Positions 19,701 through 28,605 of a stretch of DNA of 64,000 bases are shown piece by piece. Position numbers and translations under genes: made by a program. Below the pieces are notes generated by a model. It did no database searches. It was not told where the DNA came from and worked only from the letters and a program-made list of their open reading frames with translations. Position 1 is the stretch's first letter, and each line of letters begins with the position of its first letter. Source of the stretch: an uncultured Bacteroidota bacterium (GTDB lineage Bacteria > Bacteroidota > Bacteroidia > AKYH767-A > OLB10); NCBI GenBank assembly GCA_900696575.1, contig CAADHD010000033.1, forward strand, positions 17,301-81,300, given 5' to 3'.

Positions 19701-20171
19701 GAAACTTTTCAGATTCTGCGATCATTCAATAGTTCTGCTTTTAAAACGATTAAGGAGCATAAAACAGTTTCTTCTGGTATGTATACATTTGAGGACCATG
19801 ATGAACTTACGGCAGAAGGAGCATATGAATACAAAGTAGCTTTCAGTCAAGGCAACCAGACTGAATATTCCGAAATCAGAAAAATAATCTACAAAAACTC
19901 CATTGATCCGTCAGTTGAGATTGCCAGTTTAAAGCCGAATCCATTTCGCAATTTCTTTGAAATAGGTTTTATTGTTCCGGAGGATGGAACTGCAGAACTT
20001 TTGCTTGTTAACCAGGCCGGGCAGGTAGCTGCAAGAGAATCAATTGAGGCAGTAAAGGGATTAAACTATTTTAAATTTTACGGTAAGGATAACCTTCGTT
20101 CAGGTCTTTACGTAATAACGGTCAGTTTCGGAAATATCACTAAAACAGGCAAACTTTTTAAAACAGAATAA
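16791..20171 (+). CDS. Giant secreted beta-helix-like protein with T9SS type A sorting domain
   Basis: 1126 aa. Signal peptide MKPAFLPFCSFLAMLLFPFFLHG. Starts with NGIWSDASIWSPAGVPADDDDV (about 31-52), the same G8-like opening motif as in the neighbour at 11078. A long stretch of beta-helix-like strands follows (about 60-760), with shared phrases such as WYDYSVPLAQNISGNFGNVQL against the neighbour's WFDGNVPLASSVSGNFGNITF, and NHKYGILEINL in both. A beta-sandwich and a fibronectin-like region (LSFEAIHENSLVKLNWELT, about 945) precede the sorting domain: SLKPNPFRNFFEIGF, ELLLVNQAGQVA, SGLYVITVSFGNITKTGKLF. Predicted to be T9SS exported. Clearly a paralogue of the neighbour. Confidence 0.85.
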   Translation: MKPAFLPFCSFLAMLLFPFFLHGGNKYSIKNGIWSDASIWSPAGVPADDDDVYIMQGHSVSISAGQHSTRSLYVKKSALLQLSAGALLNIKILLKVDGEVNMNNGDIAAEPALQFVLSDSSVFRWEPGNNSAAGASLFNNADEFFSPSSNLIITKWYDYSVPLAQNISGNFGNVQLNSFSNNVIFEWNQDNGFSTHVINGTLSINKAWITLDKSGKIDSVYIKRIKLENTNSYLDLHGGNHPSGFTLITDEIYNYGGEINGIYNGNGDINIQVNGNITNFGNIVLIRNTGIFGCGNGNASLQVAGTFTQNTGDFRGIFNLTTFQAGITDLRFNNLKLLGGIFLSQYACHTGTGVNRFEVNGNLEINFNNNQNKFRVSGLTSLAGTLNKAGTEIIVHGNTYINGPQQAEITSSGASGFESLYSGGNFEVNGCRVTLNMGDHSSSLAFNQNLLINNGYLSLSSTKGDITAAVLKNFIINGGSVSVKENTGNATFLVSGDYIQAGGWMLLYSNTTESSSNPIQMNVQGNFLQTGGQLNLCNNPSSLQPISISLESPEVVLNGNAVITRTGNIYGKLAFVKQGITSFKRLSNAHQLSQLKLTIANGCTLNLAAGNLQISSSQTKVTDMLVVKNGGVLQAGEAKIFSNMIHQNSGIKVENGGRLSLMNANGFFNGTETGCLNAAGNMDYLLEPLSTIEYCGIENQFVTSHLHVASPTENHKYGILEINLYGNATKKVSVGDKDAAVRTKLKLTKGELSISGKTLFIESGSADAIQAENGYINTQPLALSHAGFISWSNLSAGIHVIPLGISNQELIPFTFNLKSGTGKSIKVSTRSVNENNQPYPNANPAITGIIRNGLDVSVSDVIDRYYEIIATGIKADIELSYAASENTITASGNRLAVQSWNNGRWSNSFGYGAFSTGSGTVSVKDKTEFGIWIIATPFNQSTGPFLSFEAIHENSLVKLNWELTPGMVIPETFQILRSFNSSAFKTIKEHKTVSSGMYTFEDHDELTAEGAYEYKVAFSQGNQTEYSEIRKIIYKNSIDPSVEIASLKPNPFRNFFEIGFIVPEDGTAELLLVNQAGQVAARESIEAVKGLNYFKFYGKDNLRSGLYVITVSFGNITKTGKLFKTE

Positions 20172-20194
20172 AACAAAGAAAAACATAATCCGTC

Positions 20195-21346
20195 ATGGGG
20201 CGAACAAAAATGAAACAGCGTAACACACAAAAACAAAAACTTTCCACTTTGACCAAAGGAATCATGGTGGCAGCCGGAGGTTCTATACTCGGCATGATGC
20301 TTTACTTCACTGTATTCTTTAACAGCGCTGATGTTGAAATCAGCAAAGCCGAAGAGCATGCACGCAGCATGATGGGTTATGAAATAACAGACGGAGAAGT
20401 ACTTGCTTCCTATAATTGGGAAACTGCAGATATCCTGAGAGCTGAAAATGGAATTGATGCAGCTTCCGTTAGCAAAACCGCACAGATAACTCCTCATGGA
20501 AAAGACGATTCGCAGGGACTATCTCCAATGGGAAAAGAACTGAACATGAAACTTGCTAAATCGAAAAAACTGAATCCCGAAGGTATAGATATCAGTTTTG
20601 ATTTCCGCAGGTTTGAAGATGACTGCGATTTTTATTCGCGCGGCAGTTATTTCAATTTCGGAATGCGCAAAGGAAAAATTGTCATTGCCTATAAAGTAAC
20701 CGATATGGACGGTTATATCACTCAGATAAACGAAAACACAAGTTACGAAATACCAAAAGACAAAGAATACAGAACCTATCGTTTTTCCTATGACCCGCAA
20801 AAGGGCAAAGCAGAAATAATGGTTAATGGTGTAACCGTGTGGAATAACACCAGCACTCCGCAGTCAGCCTTGACATGGAAAACATCTGATCAGGTAATTA
20901 TTGGCAGAGGCATGAAAGGTGATGGCAGCGAAATGGCCGTGCTTGATAACCTGATGGTGCGCTCTACACGAAATGTTAACCGTATGCCTGTTCATCTGCT
21001 AAGCTTTGAAGCAAAGGCAGAAAAAGATTATGTCATGATCCGATGGTTTACCGCAAAAGAAATCGAAACGGATACTTTTGTTGTGGAACGCTCTCTTAAC
21101 GGAACTCAATACGAAGAAATAGGCCGCGTTAAAGCTGCCGGTACCTCTACTACTCTGCAAGCTTATGCTTTAGTGGATAAAAACCCGGTGATTGACAAAC
21201 CGGCTTATTACCGTTTGGTACCCGCCAATAAAGCATTAAGAAGCATTACCGTTCCGGTTATCGGATATAAGTTCAGAAAAGATCATATTGAAAACCTGCC
21301 TGCCGAACAAGCAGAGGCTAAGTTTAAAGAAGACACTCAAAAATAA
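20195..21346 (+). CDS. Membrane-anchored LamG/concanavalin-like protein
   Basis: 383 aa. Basic N-terminal tail ([15 protein letters not shown]), one membrane segment ([21 protein letters not shown], about 22-42), then a domain (about 60-265) resembling a LamG/concanavalin fold: [58 protein letters not shown]. The following [21 protein letters not shown] and [20 protein letters not shown] segment (about 268-340) is the same kind of fibronectin-like module found before the sorting domains of the two giant neighbours. No sorting domain: it stays anchored. Gap of 23 bases from the giant gene; likely the end of the operon, followed by a terminator. Confidence 0.65.
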   Translation: MGRTKMKQRNTQKQKLSTLTKGIMVAAGGSILGMMLYFTVFFNSADVEISKAEEHARSMMGYEITDGEVLASYNWETADILRAENGIDAASVSKTAQITPHGKDDSQGLSPMGKELNMKLAKSKKLNPEGIDISFDFRRFEDDCDFYSRGSYFNFGMRKGKIVIAYKVTDMDGYITQINENTSYEIPKDKEYRTYRFSYDPQKGKAEIMVNGVTVWNNTSTPQSALTWKTSDQVIIGRGMKGDGSEMAVLDNLMVRSTRNVNRMPVHLLSFEAKAEKDYVMIRWFTAKEIETDTFVVERSLNGTQYEEIGRVKAAGTSTTLQAYALVDKNPVIDKPAYYRLVPANKALRSITVPVIGYKFRKDHIENLPAEQAEAKFKEDTQK

Positions 21347-21370
21347 CAGTTCGATTTTTTGCATTGATAA

Positions 21371-21396
21371 AAGGAAGCTTCGGCTTCCTTTTTCTT
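21371..21396 (+). terminator. Rho-independent terminator
   Basis: Perfect stem AAGGAAGC (21371-21378) with GCTTCCTT (21383-21390), loop TTCG, then a T-rich tract. It closes the surface-protein operon ending at 21346. Confidence 0.85.
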
Positions 21397-21409
21397 TTTC
21401 ATTTTTACA

Positions 21410-21417
21410 TACTTTTG
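21410..21417 (+). promoter_or_regulatory. -7 promoter element of mscL
   Basis: Reads TACTTTTG (exact TAnnTTTG), 22 bases before the mscL ATG at 21439. Confidence 0.5.
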
Positions 21418-21438
21418 CCTCTGCAAAAAATAAATTTT

Positions 21439-21816
21439 ATGGGACTCGTAAAAGAATTCAAAGCCTTTGCCCTGAAAGGCAATGTACTTGATCTGGCAGT
21501 TGGTGTAATTATCGGAGCTGCCTTTGGCAAAATCGTTTCTGCTTTGGTTGACAACATTCTGATGCCCGTCATCGGCATCCTCATGCAGGGACAAAACTTC
21601 GCAGACCTTTCCGTAAAAGTAGGTGATGCTCAATTAAAGTATGGATTGTTTATTCAGAATATCATTGATTTTATAATTATCGCTTTTGTTTTATTCCTCA
21701 TCATCAAAGGAGCGAATAACATGAAAAAGAAAGAGGAAGCTGCTGCTGCACCTCCTCCCGGCCCTACTCCAACAGAAAAACTGCTGATGGAGATTCGCGA
21801 TTCACTGAAAAAATAA
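21439..21816 (+). CDS. mscL: Large-conductance mechanosensitive channel MscL
   Basis: 125 aa from the ATG at 21439; the longer frame up to 21364 runs through the terminator and promoter. MscL forms a homopentameric inner-membrane channel that opens under hypo-osmotic tension. Seen: [34 protein letters not shown] (TM1 with the pore-lining glycines, spans about 4-37), second membrane segment [21 protein letters not shown], and the cytoplasmic helix [16 protein letters not shown]. Standard length. Confidence 0.96.
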   Translation: MGLVKEFKAFALKGNVLDLAVGVIIGAAFGKIVSALVDNILMPVIGILMQGQNFADLSVKVGDAQLKYGLFIQNIIDFIIIAFVLFLIIKGANNMKKKEEAAAAPPPGPTPTEKLLMEIRDSLKK

Positions 21817-21878
21817 TTTTCTATCCGCTGTTGCTTTTCCGATAATTCGGACTTTTATTCTATTGATTTATCTTTAAA

Positions 21879-22799
21879 ATGAAACATAACATGAAAAAAA
21901 CATTTATCCTTTTCGCATTCTTAATTTTCTCATTCAATTCTTATTCTCAGAATGACACCATCTGGCGCACAGGCGGTCTTTCTGCCTTAAACTTTAATCA
22001 GGTATCGCTTACCAACTGGGCAGCCGGTGGCGATAACTCCATTGGCGGAAATGCTTTATTGAATTTGTATGCCAACATGAAAAAAAACAAATGGGCATGG
22101 GATAATTCTCTCGATATGGCTATTGGCGGAGCGAAAATCGGTAAACAGGAATTCCGTAAAACGGACGATAAAATTGACTTAAATTCCAAAGTAGGTTATG
22201 ATGTAGGCAAGAATATTTATGTTACTTATCTCTTTGGTTTCAGAACACAATTTACCGAAGGTTTCAAATATGCCGATGATAACAGCCGTACACGTATCTC
22301 CAATTTTCTCACACCGGGCTACATGCTCAATTCGCTGGGTATTGACTGGAAACCGATGGAAGACCTTTCTGTTTTCATTTCACCGGTAACAGCCAAAACA
22401 ACCATTGTAAATGACCCGTTGCTTGTTAACCTTTCAGAGTTGGCCGGGGTACCGCTTTATGGAGTTGATCCCGGTAAAAAAATTAGAAACGAAGTTGGAG
22501 CTTTCTTTGTTGGAAAGTACAAAAAAACGCTCATGGAAAATGTTGTGTTCAGCACCAAACTGGAACTTTTCTCCAGCTACAATAACAATCCTCAGAACAT
22601 TGATATTAATTGGGAGAATATCATCTCTTTTAAAATTAACAAGTACATCAATGCTCTTATCATGACTCAGTTGCTCTATGATAACGATGTATTTGTTCCG
22701 AAAAACGATGTAAACGCTCCGGCAGGACCCGGTACTCAGTTTAAAGAAACCTTCGGAATTGGATTCTCTTATAAGTTTGACGGGGTTAGTATAAAGTAG
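21879..22799 (+). CDS. DUF3078 family outer-membrane beta-barrel protein
   Basis: 306 aa. The signal peptide (MKKTFILFAFLIFSFNSYSQ) may start at the second ATG (21891); the first ATG is four codons earlier. Motifs typical of DUF3078: WRTGGLSALNFNQVSLTNWAAGG near the mature N-terminus, ANMKKNKWAWDNSLDMAIGGAK, FLTPGYMLNSLGIDWKP, LSVFISPVTAKTTIVND. Alternating hydrophobic strands and the terminal FGIGFSYKFDG indicate an outer-membrane barrel. Function unknown; common in Bacteroidota. Confidence 0.85.
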   Translation: MKHNMKKTFILFAFLIFSFNSYSQNDTIWRTGGLSALNFNQVSLTNWAAGGDNSIGGNALLNLYANMKKNKWAWDNSLDMAIGGAKIGKQEFRKTDDKIDLNSKVGYDVGKNIYVTYLFGFRTQFTEGFKYADDNSRTRISNFLTPGYMLNSLGIDWKPMEDLSVFISPVTAKTTIVNDPLLVNLSELAGVPLYGVDPGKKIRNEVGAFFVGKYKKTLMENVVFSTKLELFSSYNNNPQNIDINWENIISFKINKYINALIMTQLLYDNDVFVPKNDVNAPAGPGTQFKETFGIGFSYKFDGVSIK

Positions 22800-22973
22800 C
22801 TTTTATTGCGTTTCCCATTATTGATGGATGACATTAATCATTACAAGATTAAATACAAATGCCATTTGAATTTAAGTCCGGTTAGCTTATAAATTGAAAA
22901 CTATCCCTTTCAATTGACTTTGGTCTTTAGTCCCAATACATGATAACAAATAACCCGTTTCCGCAAAAACCCG

Positions 22974-22981
22974 TAGGTTTG
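22974..22981 (+). promoter_or_regulatory. -7 promoter element of serC
   Basis: Reads TAGGTTTG (exact TAnnTTTG), 28 bases before the ATG at 23010. Confidence 0.45.
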
Positions 22982-23009
22982 TAAGCAGATTTTTAAACCT
23001 TCATCAGTC

Positions 23010-24074
23010 ATGAGAAAACATAATTTCGGAGCCGGGCCCGGCATTCTGCCCGAAAGCGCTTTACACAAAACCCGGGAAGCGATAATTGATTTTAACGGCA
23101 TAGGAATGGGTGTGATGGAAATTTCGCACCGCAGCAAAGAATTTGAAGCAGTACTTGATCGAACTAAATCCCTTGTGAAAGAATTGCTGAAAGTGCCGGA
23201 TACGCATGAGGTGCTTTTTCTGCAGGGTGGCGCCAGCCAGCAGTTTGCCATGATCCCGATGAATTTCCTGAAAACCAAAGCTGCTTATCTCGATCAGGGT
23301 GCATGGAGTTCAAAAGCTATTAAAGAAGCAAAAAACATTGGCGAGGTAGTGGTGCTGGCCTCCTCCAAGGATAAAAACTACTGTTATCAGCCTAAAGGAT
23401 ATTCCATTCCACAGGATGTTGATTACCTCCATATCTGTTCCAACGAAACCATACATGGCACACAGGTTAAAATATTTCCCTCCTCCCCTGTTCCGGTGAT
23501 TTGTGATATGAGCAGTGATATTTTTTCACGCCCAGTTGATGTTTCTAAGTTTGATGTAATCTATGCAGGCGCTCAGAAAAATATGGGTCCGTCAGGCGTT
23601 ACATTAGTCATTATCAGGAAAGATAAAGCCGGAACGCATGGAAAAAAATTACCGGCCATTTTTGATTACAAAACACATCTTGACAACAACTCTCTCTACA
23701 ATACACCACCAGTTGTCTCCATCCTCGTTTGTATGTACACACTTGAATGGCTGAAAGAACAGGGAGGAGTTGAAGGCATTGAAAAAATTAATAAGCAGAA
23801 AGCCGATTGGTTCTATGGCGAGGTGGACAGCAACCCGATGTTTTACGGAACTGCTGACAAAGAAGACCGCTCACCAATGAATGCCTGTTTCTTACTGAGC
23901 GACTCTTCACAGGACGAAGAATTTCTGCACGCAACCAAGAAAGCAAACATTGTAGGGATAAAAGGCCACCGCAGCGTTGGCGGATTCCGTGCATCCATGT
24001 ACAATGCCCTTCCTTTTGAAAGTGTAAAGATGCTGGTGGAAGTTATGAAAGAGTTTGCCAAGGTAAAATCATAA
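23010..24074 (+). CDS. serC: Phosphoserine aminotransferase
   Basis: PLP enzyme converting 3-phosphohydroxypyruvate and glutamate to phosphoserine in serine synthesis. 354 aa, normal length. Seen: the N-terminal HNFGAGPGILPESAL and MEISHRSKEF, LQGGASQQFAMIPMN, DMSSDIFSRPVDVSKF, and the PLP lysine region IYAGAQKNMGPSGVTLVII (about residues 190-208), then RASMYNALPFESVKMLVEVM at the end. It functions alongside glyA of the same pathway elsewhere in the window. Confidence 0.97.
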   Translation: MRKHNFGAGPGILPESALHKTREAIIDFNGIGMGVMEISHRSKEFEAVLDRTKSLVKELLKVPDTHEVLFLQGGASQQFAMIPMNFLKTKAAYLDQGAWSSKAIKEAKNIGEVVVLASSKDKNYCYQPKGYSIPQDVDYLHICSNETIHGTQVKIFPSSPVPVICDMSSDIFSRPVDVSKFDVIYAGAQKNMGPSGVTLVIIRKDKAGTHGKKLPAIFDYKTHLDNNSLYNTPPVVSILVCMYTLEWLKEQGGVEGIEKINKQKADWFYGEVDSNPMFYGTADKEDRSPMNACFLLSDSSQDEEFLHATKKANIVGIKGHRSVGGFRASMYNALPFESVKMLVEVMKEFAKVKS

Positions 24075-24129
24075 ATAAGGGTGAGTGAGTTGAGGGAATG
24101 CAGAGCGTTTTGAATGTTGAATTTTAGTG

Positions 24130-24996
24130 ATGGAAAAAGTGACAACAGAACTTAAACCGGTTCGCAAGCCCGACTGGCTGCGCGTTAAACTTCCTATTGG
24201 TGAGGAGTACCGAAAAGTACGCGGATTGGTTGACAATTATAAACTGCATACCATCTGCGAAAGCGGCAATTGCCCAAATATGGGCGAATGCTGGGGAGCA
24301 GGAACGGCCACGTTTATGATTCTCGGTAATATCTGCACCCGCTCCTGCGGATTTTGTGCGGTTGCTACCGGAAGACCCAAAGCTGTGGATAAAGATGAAC
24401 CTAAGCGTGTTGCCGAATCGGTTAAGAAAATGGGAGTTAAGCATTGCGTTATTACTTCGGTTGATCGCGATGATTTGAAAGACGGTGGTTCTGTCATTTG
24501 GGCAGAAACCATTCGTGAAGTCAGAAAAATTTCGCCTGAAACTACACTTGAAACTTTGATTCCTGATTTTGCCGGCAAATGGGATAACCTTGAACGTGTG
24601 CTGAGTGAAAGACCCGAAGTAGTTTCCCATAATCTTGAAACCGTAAGAAGGCTAACTAAAAAAGTACGTGTACAGGCTAAGTACGACCGCAGCCTTGAAG
24701 CATTACACAGAATTCATCTTGCAGGCCTGAGAACAAAATCAGGAGTGATGCTGGGCTTAGGCGAAGAAAAAGACGAAGTGCTTCAGACCTTGGAAGATTT
24801 ACTTCGCAACGGAGTACAAATACTCACTCTCGGCCAATACCTGCAGCCAACCAAACAACATTTGCCGGTAGCCGAGTTTATCCATCCTGATGTTTTTGCT
24901 CAATACAAAAGCATCGGTTTACAGATGGGCTTCAGGTATGTGGAAAGCGGCCCGCTGGTGCGAAGCAGCTATCATGCAGAGCGGCATCTGTACTGA
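24130..24996 (+). CDS. lipA: Lipoyl synthase
   Basis: Radical SAM enzyme inserting two sulfurs into octanoyl-protein to make lipoate. 288 aa from the ATG at 24130 (a GTG directly before it is the alternative). Seen: the auxiliary-cluster [12 protein letters not shown] (Cys at about 38, 43, 49), the radical SAM motif CTRSCGFC (about 64-71), and the terminal [13 protein letters not shown] with the conserved RSSY serine. The cofactor made serves 2-oxoacid dehydrogenase complexes such as the E1 fusion at 6143. Confidence 0.97.
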   Translation: MEKVTTELKPVRKPDWLRVKLPIGEEYRKVRGLVDNYKLHTICESGNCPNMGECWGAGTATFMILGNICTRSCGFCAVATGRPKAVDKDEPKRVAESVKKMGVKHCVITSVDRDDLKDGGSVIWAETIREVRKISPETTLETLIPDFAGKWDNLERVLSERPEVVSHNLETVRRLTKKVRVQAKYDRSLEALHRIHLAGLRTKSGVMLGLGEEKDEVLQTLEDLLRNGVQILTLGQYLQPTKQHLPVAEFIHPDVFAQYKSIGLQMGFRYVESGPLVRSSYHAERHLY

Positions 24997-25047
24997 TTAT
25001 CATTTCTTCACATTGTTTTTATTCATTTGCCATTAAACAATAAGAAC

Positions 25048-26052
25048 ATGATACGCATTGCCATAAATGGATTCGGACGAATTGGAAGAACGGTTTTTAA
25101 AATTTTATCTGTCGGCAGCGATGCCGAGGTAGTTGCTGTTAATGACCTTACCGACCCTGCTACGCTCGCTCATCTGCTTAAATACGATTCGGTTCACGGC
25201 AGATTTAATGCCCGTATTGCTGCTTCTTCCAATGCTATTATTCTTGATGGTAAATCCATTCCTGTTTATTCGGAAAAAGATCCGTCTCAATTGCCCTGGA
25301 GAGAATTAAAGGTGGATGTGGTGATTGAATCAACCGGAAAATTTACGGATGCAGCAAAAGCAAAAGCACACATTGATGCAGGCGCATCATTTGTAATCAT
25401 TTCTGCTCCGGCAAAAGGAGAGGTAAAGACTATTGTTCCGGGAGTAAATGAAAGCGTACTCGATGGCAGCGAACAGATTATCAGTTGCGCTTCATGCACC
25501 ACCAATAATGCAGCCCCCATGATTCAACTTCTTGACGAAAACTGGGGTATTGAATCGGCACACATTACCACCGTGCATGCTTACACTGGTGATCAGAACC
25601 TGCACGATGCCCCGCATAAAGATCTAAGGCGCGCACGTGCTGCTGCTCATTCCATTATTCCAACAACTACAGGCGCTGCCAAAGCCGTAACAGCCGTTTT
25701 TCCGCATCTGGAAGGAAAGCTGGGCGGTGCCGGAATCCGGGTGCCGGTTATCAGCGGTTCACTGACCGATATTACCTGCATCCTGAAAAAAGAAACAACT
25801 GTTGAGCAGATTAACGAAACCTTCCGCCAGGCGGCTAAAGGAAAATTCAAATCCATTCTGGAATACACCGAAGACCCGATAGTTTCTGTTGATATTATCA
25901 GCAACCCTCACTCATGCATTTTTGATGCTAAGCTTACTTCCGTTCTCGGCAGGATGGTTAAGGTTGTTGGTTGGTATGACAATGAGATGGGGTACTCTCA
26001 CCGCATTTCCGAACTTGCCGTACGTGTTGGTCAAAAAGTTTTTTCGAATTAA
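25048..26052 (+). CDS. gap: Glyceraldehyde-3-phosphate dehydrogenase, type I
   Basis: 334 aa from the ATG at 25048 (MIRIAINGFGRIGRTVFK, the NAD-binding start); the frame extends 7 codons further up, without support. Catalytic SCASCTTNNAAP with the active-site cysteine (about residue 150), then HAYTGDQNLHDAPHKDLRRARAAA and WYDNEMGYSHR. Glycolytic/gluconeogenic enzyme. The stop abuts the stop of convergent aroC exactly (26052/26053), with no room for a terminator. Confidence 0.97.
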   Translation: MIRIAINGFGRIGRTVFKILSVGSDAEVVAVNDLTDPATLAHLLKYDSVHGRFNARIAASSNAIILDGKSIPVYSEKDPSQLPWRELKVDVVIESTGKFTDAAKAKAHIDAGASFVIISAPAKGEVKTIVPGVNESVLDGSEQIISCASCTTNNAAPMIQLLDENWGIESAHITTVHAYTGDQNLHDAPHKDLRRARAAAHSIIPTTTGAAKAVTAVFPHLEGKLGGAGIRVPVISGSLTDITCILKKETTVEQINETFRQAAKGKFKSILEYTEDPIVSVDIISNPHSCIFDAKLTSVLGRMVKVVGWYDNEMGYSHRISELAVRVGQKVFSN

Positions 26053-27138
26053 TCAGTACAATTTATCCGTCCGCATGCGCAGCCAGTGATCAGCTAAAAC
26101 AATGGCTGTCATGGCTTCCACCACAATCACCGCACGCGGAATAACACAGGGGTCGTGACGGCCTTCTATTTTAACTTCTGCTATCTCTCCTTTTTGATTT
26201 ATCGTTTGCTGCGGTTTCAGAATACTCGATACCGGCTTAAATGCTGCTCTGAAATTTATTTCCATTCCATTACTGATGCCGCCTTGTATGCCGCCAGAAT
26301 GATTGGTTCTTGTCCTTACATTCCCTTTTTCATCCGTAAAAAACTCATCATTATTTTCAGACCCTTTTCGGGTTATACCTTCAAATCCGCTTCCGTATTC
26401 AAACCCGTGTACAGAAGGGATACTCATTATAGCCTTGGCCAAATCAGCCTGAAGTTTATCAAACACCGGCTGGCCTAAACCGGAAGGACAATTTCTAACA
26501 ATACAACAGACAATGCCGCCAAGCGTATCACCCTCTGCTTTCGCTTTTTCAATTTCCTGTTTCATCAGTGCAGCAGTTGTTTCATCAGGACAGCGCACCT
26601 CATTCGAAAAACGGTTATTCAATTCCTTCTGCGTTGCGTCACGGTTCATTTTAATTTTTCCGATAGCATCGGTAAAAGCATAAATCTCAACTCCTGCCGT
26701 ATTCAATAATTGTTTTGCCATTGCGCCTGCTATTACGCGCGCTGCCGTTTCGCGTGCCGATGACCGTCCGCCTCCGCGGTAATCCCTGATGCCGTATTTC
26801 TGCTGATAAGCATAATCAGCATGTGACGGACGGAAAACATCTTTCAACGATTCATAATCTTTTGAGCGGGCATCTTTATTAAAAATCAAAGCAGCAATGG
26901 GCGCCCCTGTGGTTACACCATCAAACAAGCCTGAAAGTATTTCAACTTTATCTTCTTCTTTTCGTTGGGTGGTTATGGTGGATAGGCCGGGTTTTCTTTT
27001 ATCCAGCTCCGACTGAATAAAATCAATATCTGCTTTTAAACCTGCCGGGCAACCGTCAATGACAACACCGATGGCAGCACCATGCGATTCGCCAAACGTG
27101 GTGATGCGGAATAAGGTACCGAAAGTGTTGCCGGGCAT
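26053..27138 (-). CDS. aroC: Chorismate synthase
   Basis: FMN-dependent last step of the shikimate pathway (EPSP to chorismate). 361 aa. Seen: the N-terminal GTLFRITTFGESHGAAIGVVIDG (signature about residues 6-28), RGGGRSSARETAARVIAGA (about 122-140), and the NHSGGIQGGISNGMEI motif (about 270-285). Full length. A near-match -7 element (TATCTTCG, minus strand) is found 18 bases before the ATG. Transcription converges on gap. Confidence 0.97.
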   Translation of the reverse strand: MPGNTFGTLFRITTFGESHGAAIGVVIDGCPAGLKADIDFIQSELDKRKPGLSTITTQRKEEDKVEILSGLFDGVTTGAPIAALIFNKDARSKDYESLKDVFRPSHADYAYQQKYGIRDYRGGGRSSARETAARVIAGAMAKQLLNTAGVEIYAFTDAIGKIKMNRDATQKELNNRFSNEVRCPDETTAALMKQEIEKAKAEGDTLGGIVCCIVRNCPSGLGQPVFDKLQADLAKAIMSIPSVHGFEYGSGFEGITRKGSENNDEFFTDEKGNVRTRTNHSGGIQGGISNGMEINFRAAFKPVSSILKPQQTINQKGEIAEVKIEGRHDPCVIPRAVIVVEAMTAIVLADHWLRMRTDKLY

Positions 27139-27208
27139 AAATGTTAATCAGTGTGCGAAGATAGAGATGGTAAGTAACCTCATCCGATCGCTTTATTTTT
27201 ACCGTGAA

Positions 27209-28390
27209 ATGAAATACCTCACCCGCTCTGTATGGATTTTATCAATCGTTAGTTTACTAACTGATACAGCCAGTGAAATGCTGTATCCTGTCATGCCGCT
27301 CTATCTGAAAAGCATCGGCTTTTCCATCGTCTTAATCGGAGTACTGGAAGGAATTGCCGAAGCGACAGCCGGATTGAGCAAAGGCTATTTCGGAAACCTA
27401 TCTGATATAAAAGGCAAACGTGTTCCGTTTATACAGGCTGGTTATGCCCTCAGCGCCATTTCAAAACCCCTGATGGCGGTATTTATTTATCCTCTTTGGG
27501 TATTTTTTGCAAGAACCATTGACCGATTAGGAAAAGGATTGCGAACTGGAGCAAGAGATGCCTTACTTTCGGATGAAGCATCAACAGAAAACAAAGCAAA
27601 AGTTTTCGGCTTTCACCGCTCTATGGATACATTGGGTGCTGTTATCGGACCTGCTTTTGCCCTGCTTTATCTCTATTTCAATCCCGAAAATTATAAAACA
27701 CTTTTCTTCATTGCTTTTGTACCGGGCTTGATGGCTGTCTTAGCCACTTTATTACTTAAAGAGAAAAAGAAGAAGATAGCTGAGAAAAAACAATCCGTTC
27801 ACTTTTTCGAATTCCTCCATTATTGGAAGCAAAGCCCGGTTCGGTATCGAAAACTGATTATTGGCTTGCTGGCATTTACATTGTTCAACAGCTCAGATAT
27901 ATTCCTTCTGCTGAAAGCAAAACAATCAGGTTTGAATGATACCATGCTCATCGGTGTTTACATTTTCTACAATCTAATTTATGCATTGTTTGCCTTTCCG
28001 CTCGGCATCATGGCAGACAGAATCGGGCTTAAGAAAATGTTTCTTGCCGGACTGCTTTTATTTTCCGCAGTTTATTTCGGCATGTCATCAACCGGAAACA
28101 CAACGATGTACTTCGTTTTGTTTTTTCTGTATGGCATTTATGCTGCCGCCACCGAAGGAATTTCAAAAGCATGGATCAGTAACATTACCGAAAGACAAGA
28201 TACGGCTACAGCCATCGGTATGTATTCATCGTTTCAAAGCCTCTGCACCATGCTGGCCAGTTCGCTTGCCGGTTTGATCTGGTTTAAGTTTGGCGCTGCT
28301 GCTATGTTTATGATAACCGGTTCTGCAGTAATGTTAATTGTTCTTTACTTCGCTGTTATCATTAAAGAACAACAGGTCAGCAATACCTGA
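27209..28390 (+). CDS. MFS transporter
   Basis: 393 aa from the ATG at 27209; upstream codons in this frame lie over the aroC start and do not look like protein. About 12 membrane segments. Seen: SLLTDTASEMLYPVMPLYLKSIGFS, GVLEGIAEATAGLSKGYFGNLSD and the MFS loop 2-3 like GYFGNLSDIKGKRVPF; RTIDRLGKGLRTGARDALLSDEA (about 110-132), and MADRIGLKKMF in the second half. The pattern resembles MFS proteins of Bacteroidota with unknown substrate, including multidrug-type exporters. The near-match TATTTTTA lies 9 bases before the start codon. Confidence 0.85.
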   Translation: MKYLTRSVWILSIVSLLTDTASEMLYPVMPLYLKSIGFSIVLIGVLEGIAEATAGLSKGYFGNLSDIKGKRVPFIQAGYALSAISKPLMAVFIYPLWVFFARTIDRLGKGLRTGARDALLSDEASTENKAKVFGFHRSMDTLGAVIGPAFALLYLYFNPENYKTLFFIAFVPGLMAVLATLLLKEKKKKIAEKKQSVHFFEFLHYWKQSPVRYRKLIIGLLAFTLFNSSDIFLLLKAKQSGLNDTMLIGVYIFYNLIYALFAFPLGIMADRIGLKKMFLAGLLLFSAVYFGMSSTGNTTMYFVLFFLYGIYAAATEGISKAWISNITERQDTATAIGMYSSFQSLCTMLASSLAGLIWFKFGAAAMFMITGSAVMLIVLYFAVIIKEQQVSNT

Positions 28391-28605
28391 TCAACTTTCA
28401 TCGTAAACTTTTTGTCACTTTTCCTGTGATTGGTACTTCTTCACCAACCGGCACATTTTACATTGCACTTTATGCTATCTCATACTGTCTTTCCTCCTCG
28501 GCAATATCCCATCGTTGTGCTTAACATTATTTTTCGATTCAAAATAGTTTACATTAAAGGAAGCATCAGGCAGTTGTTTTGCGTCTATGCATCAACAGCC
28601 TTATC

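Noticed and set aside
11078..20171. Tandem DNA repeats in the giant surface genes
   Set aside because: The protein strands are similar in pattern but the DNA has no exact long direct repeat; they are diverged protein-level repeats.
24124..24630. 168-codon minus-strand frame over lipA
   Set aside because: Shadow of lipA, whose catalytic motifs lie on the plus strand.
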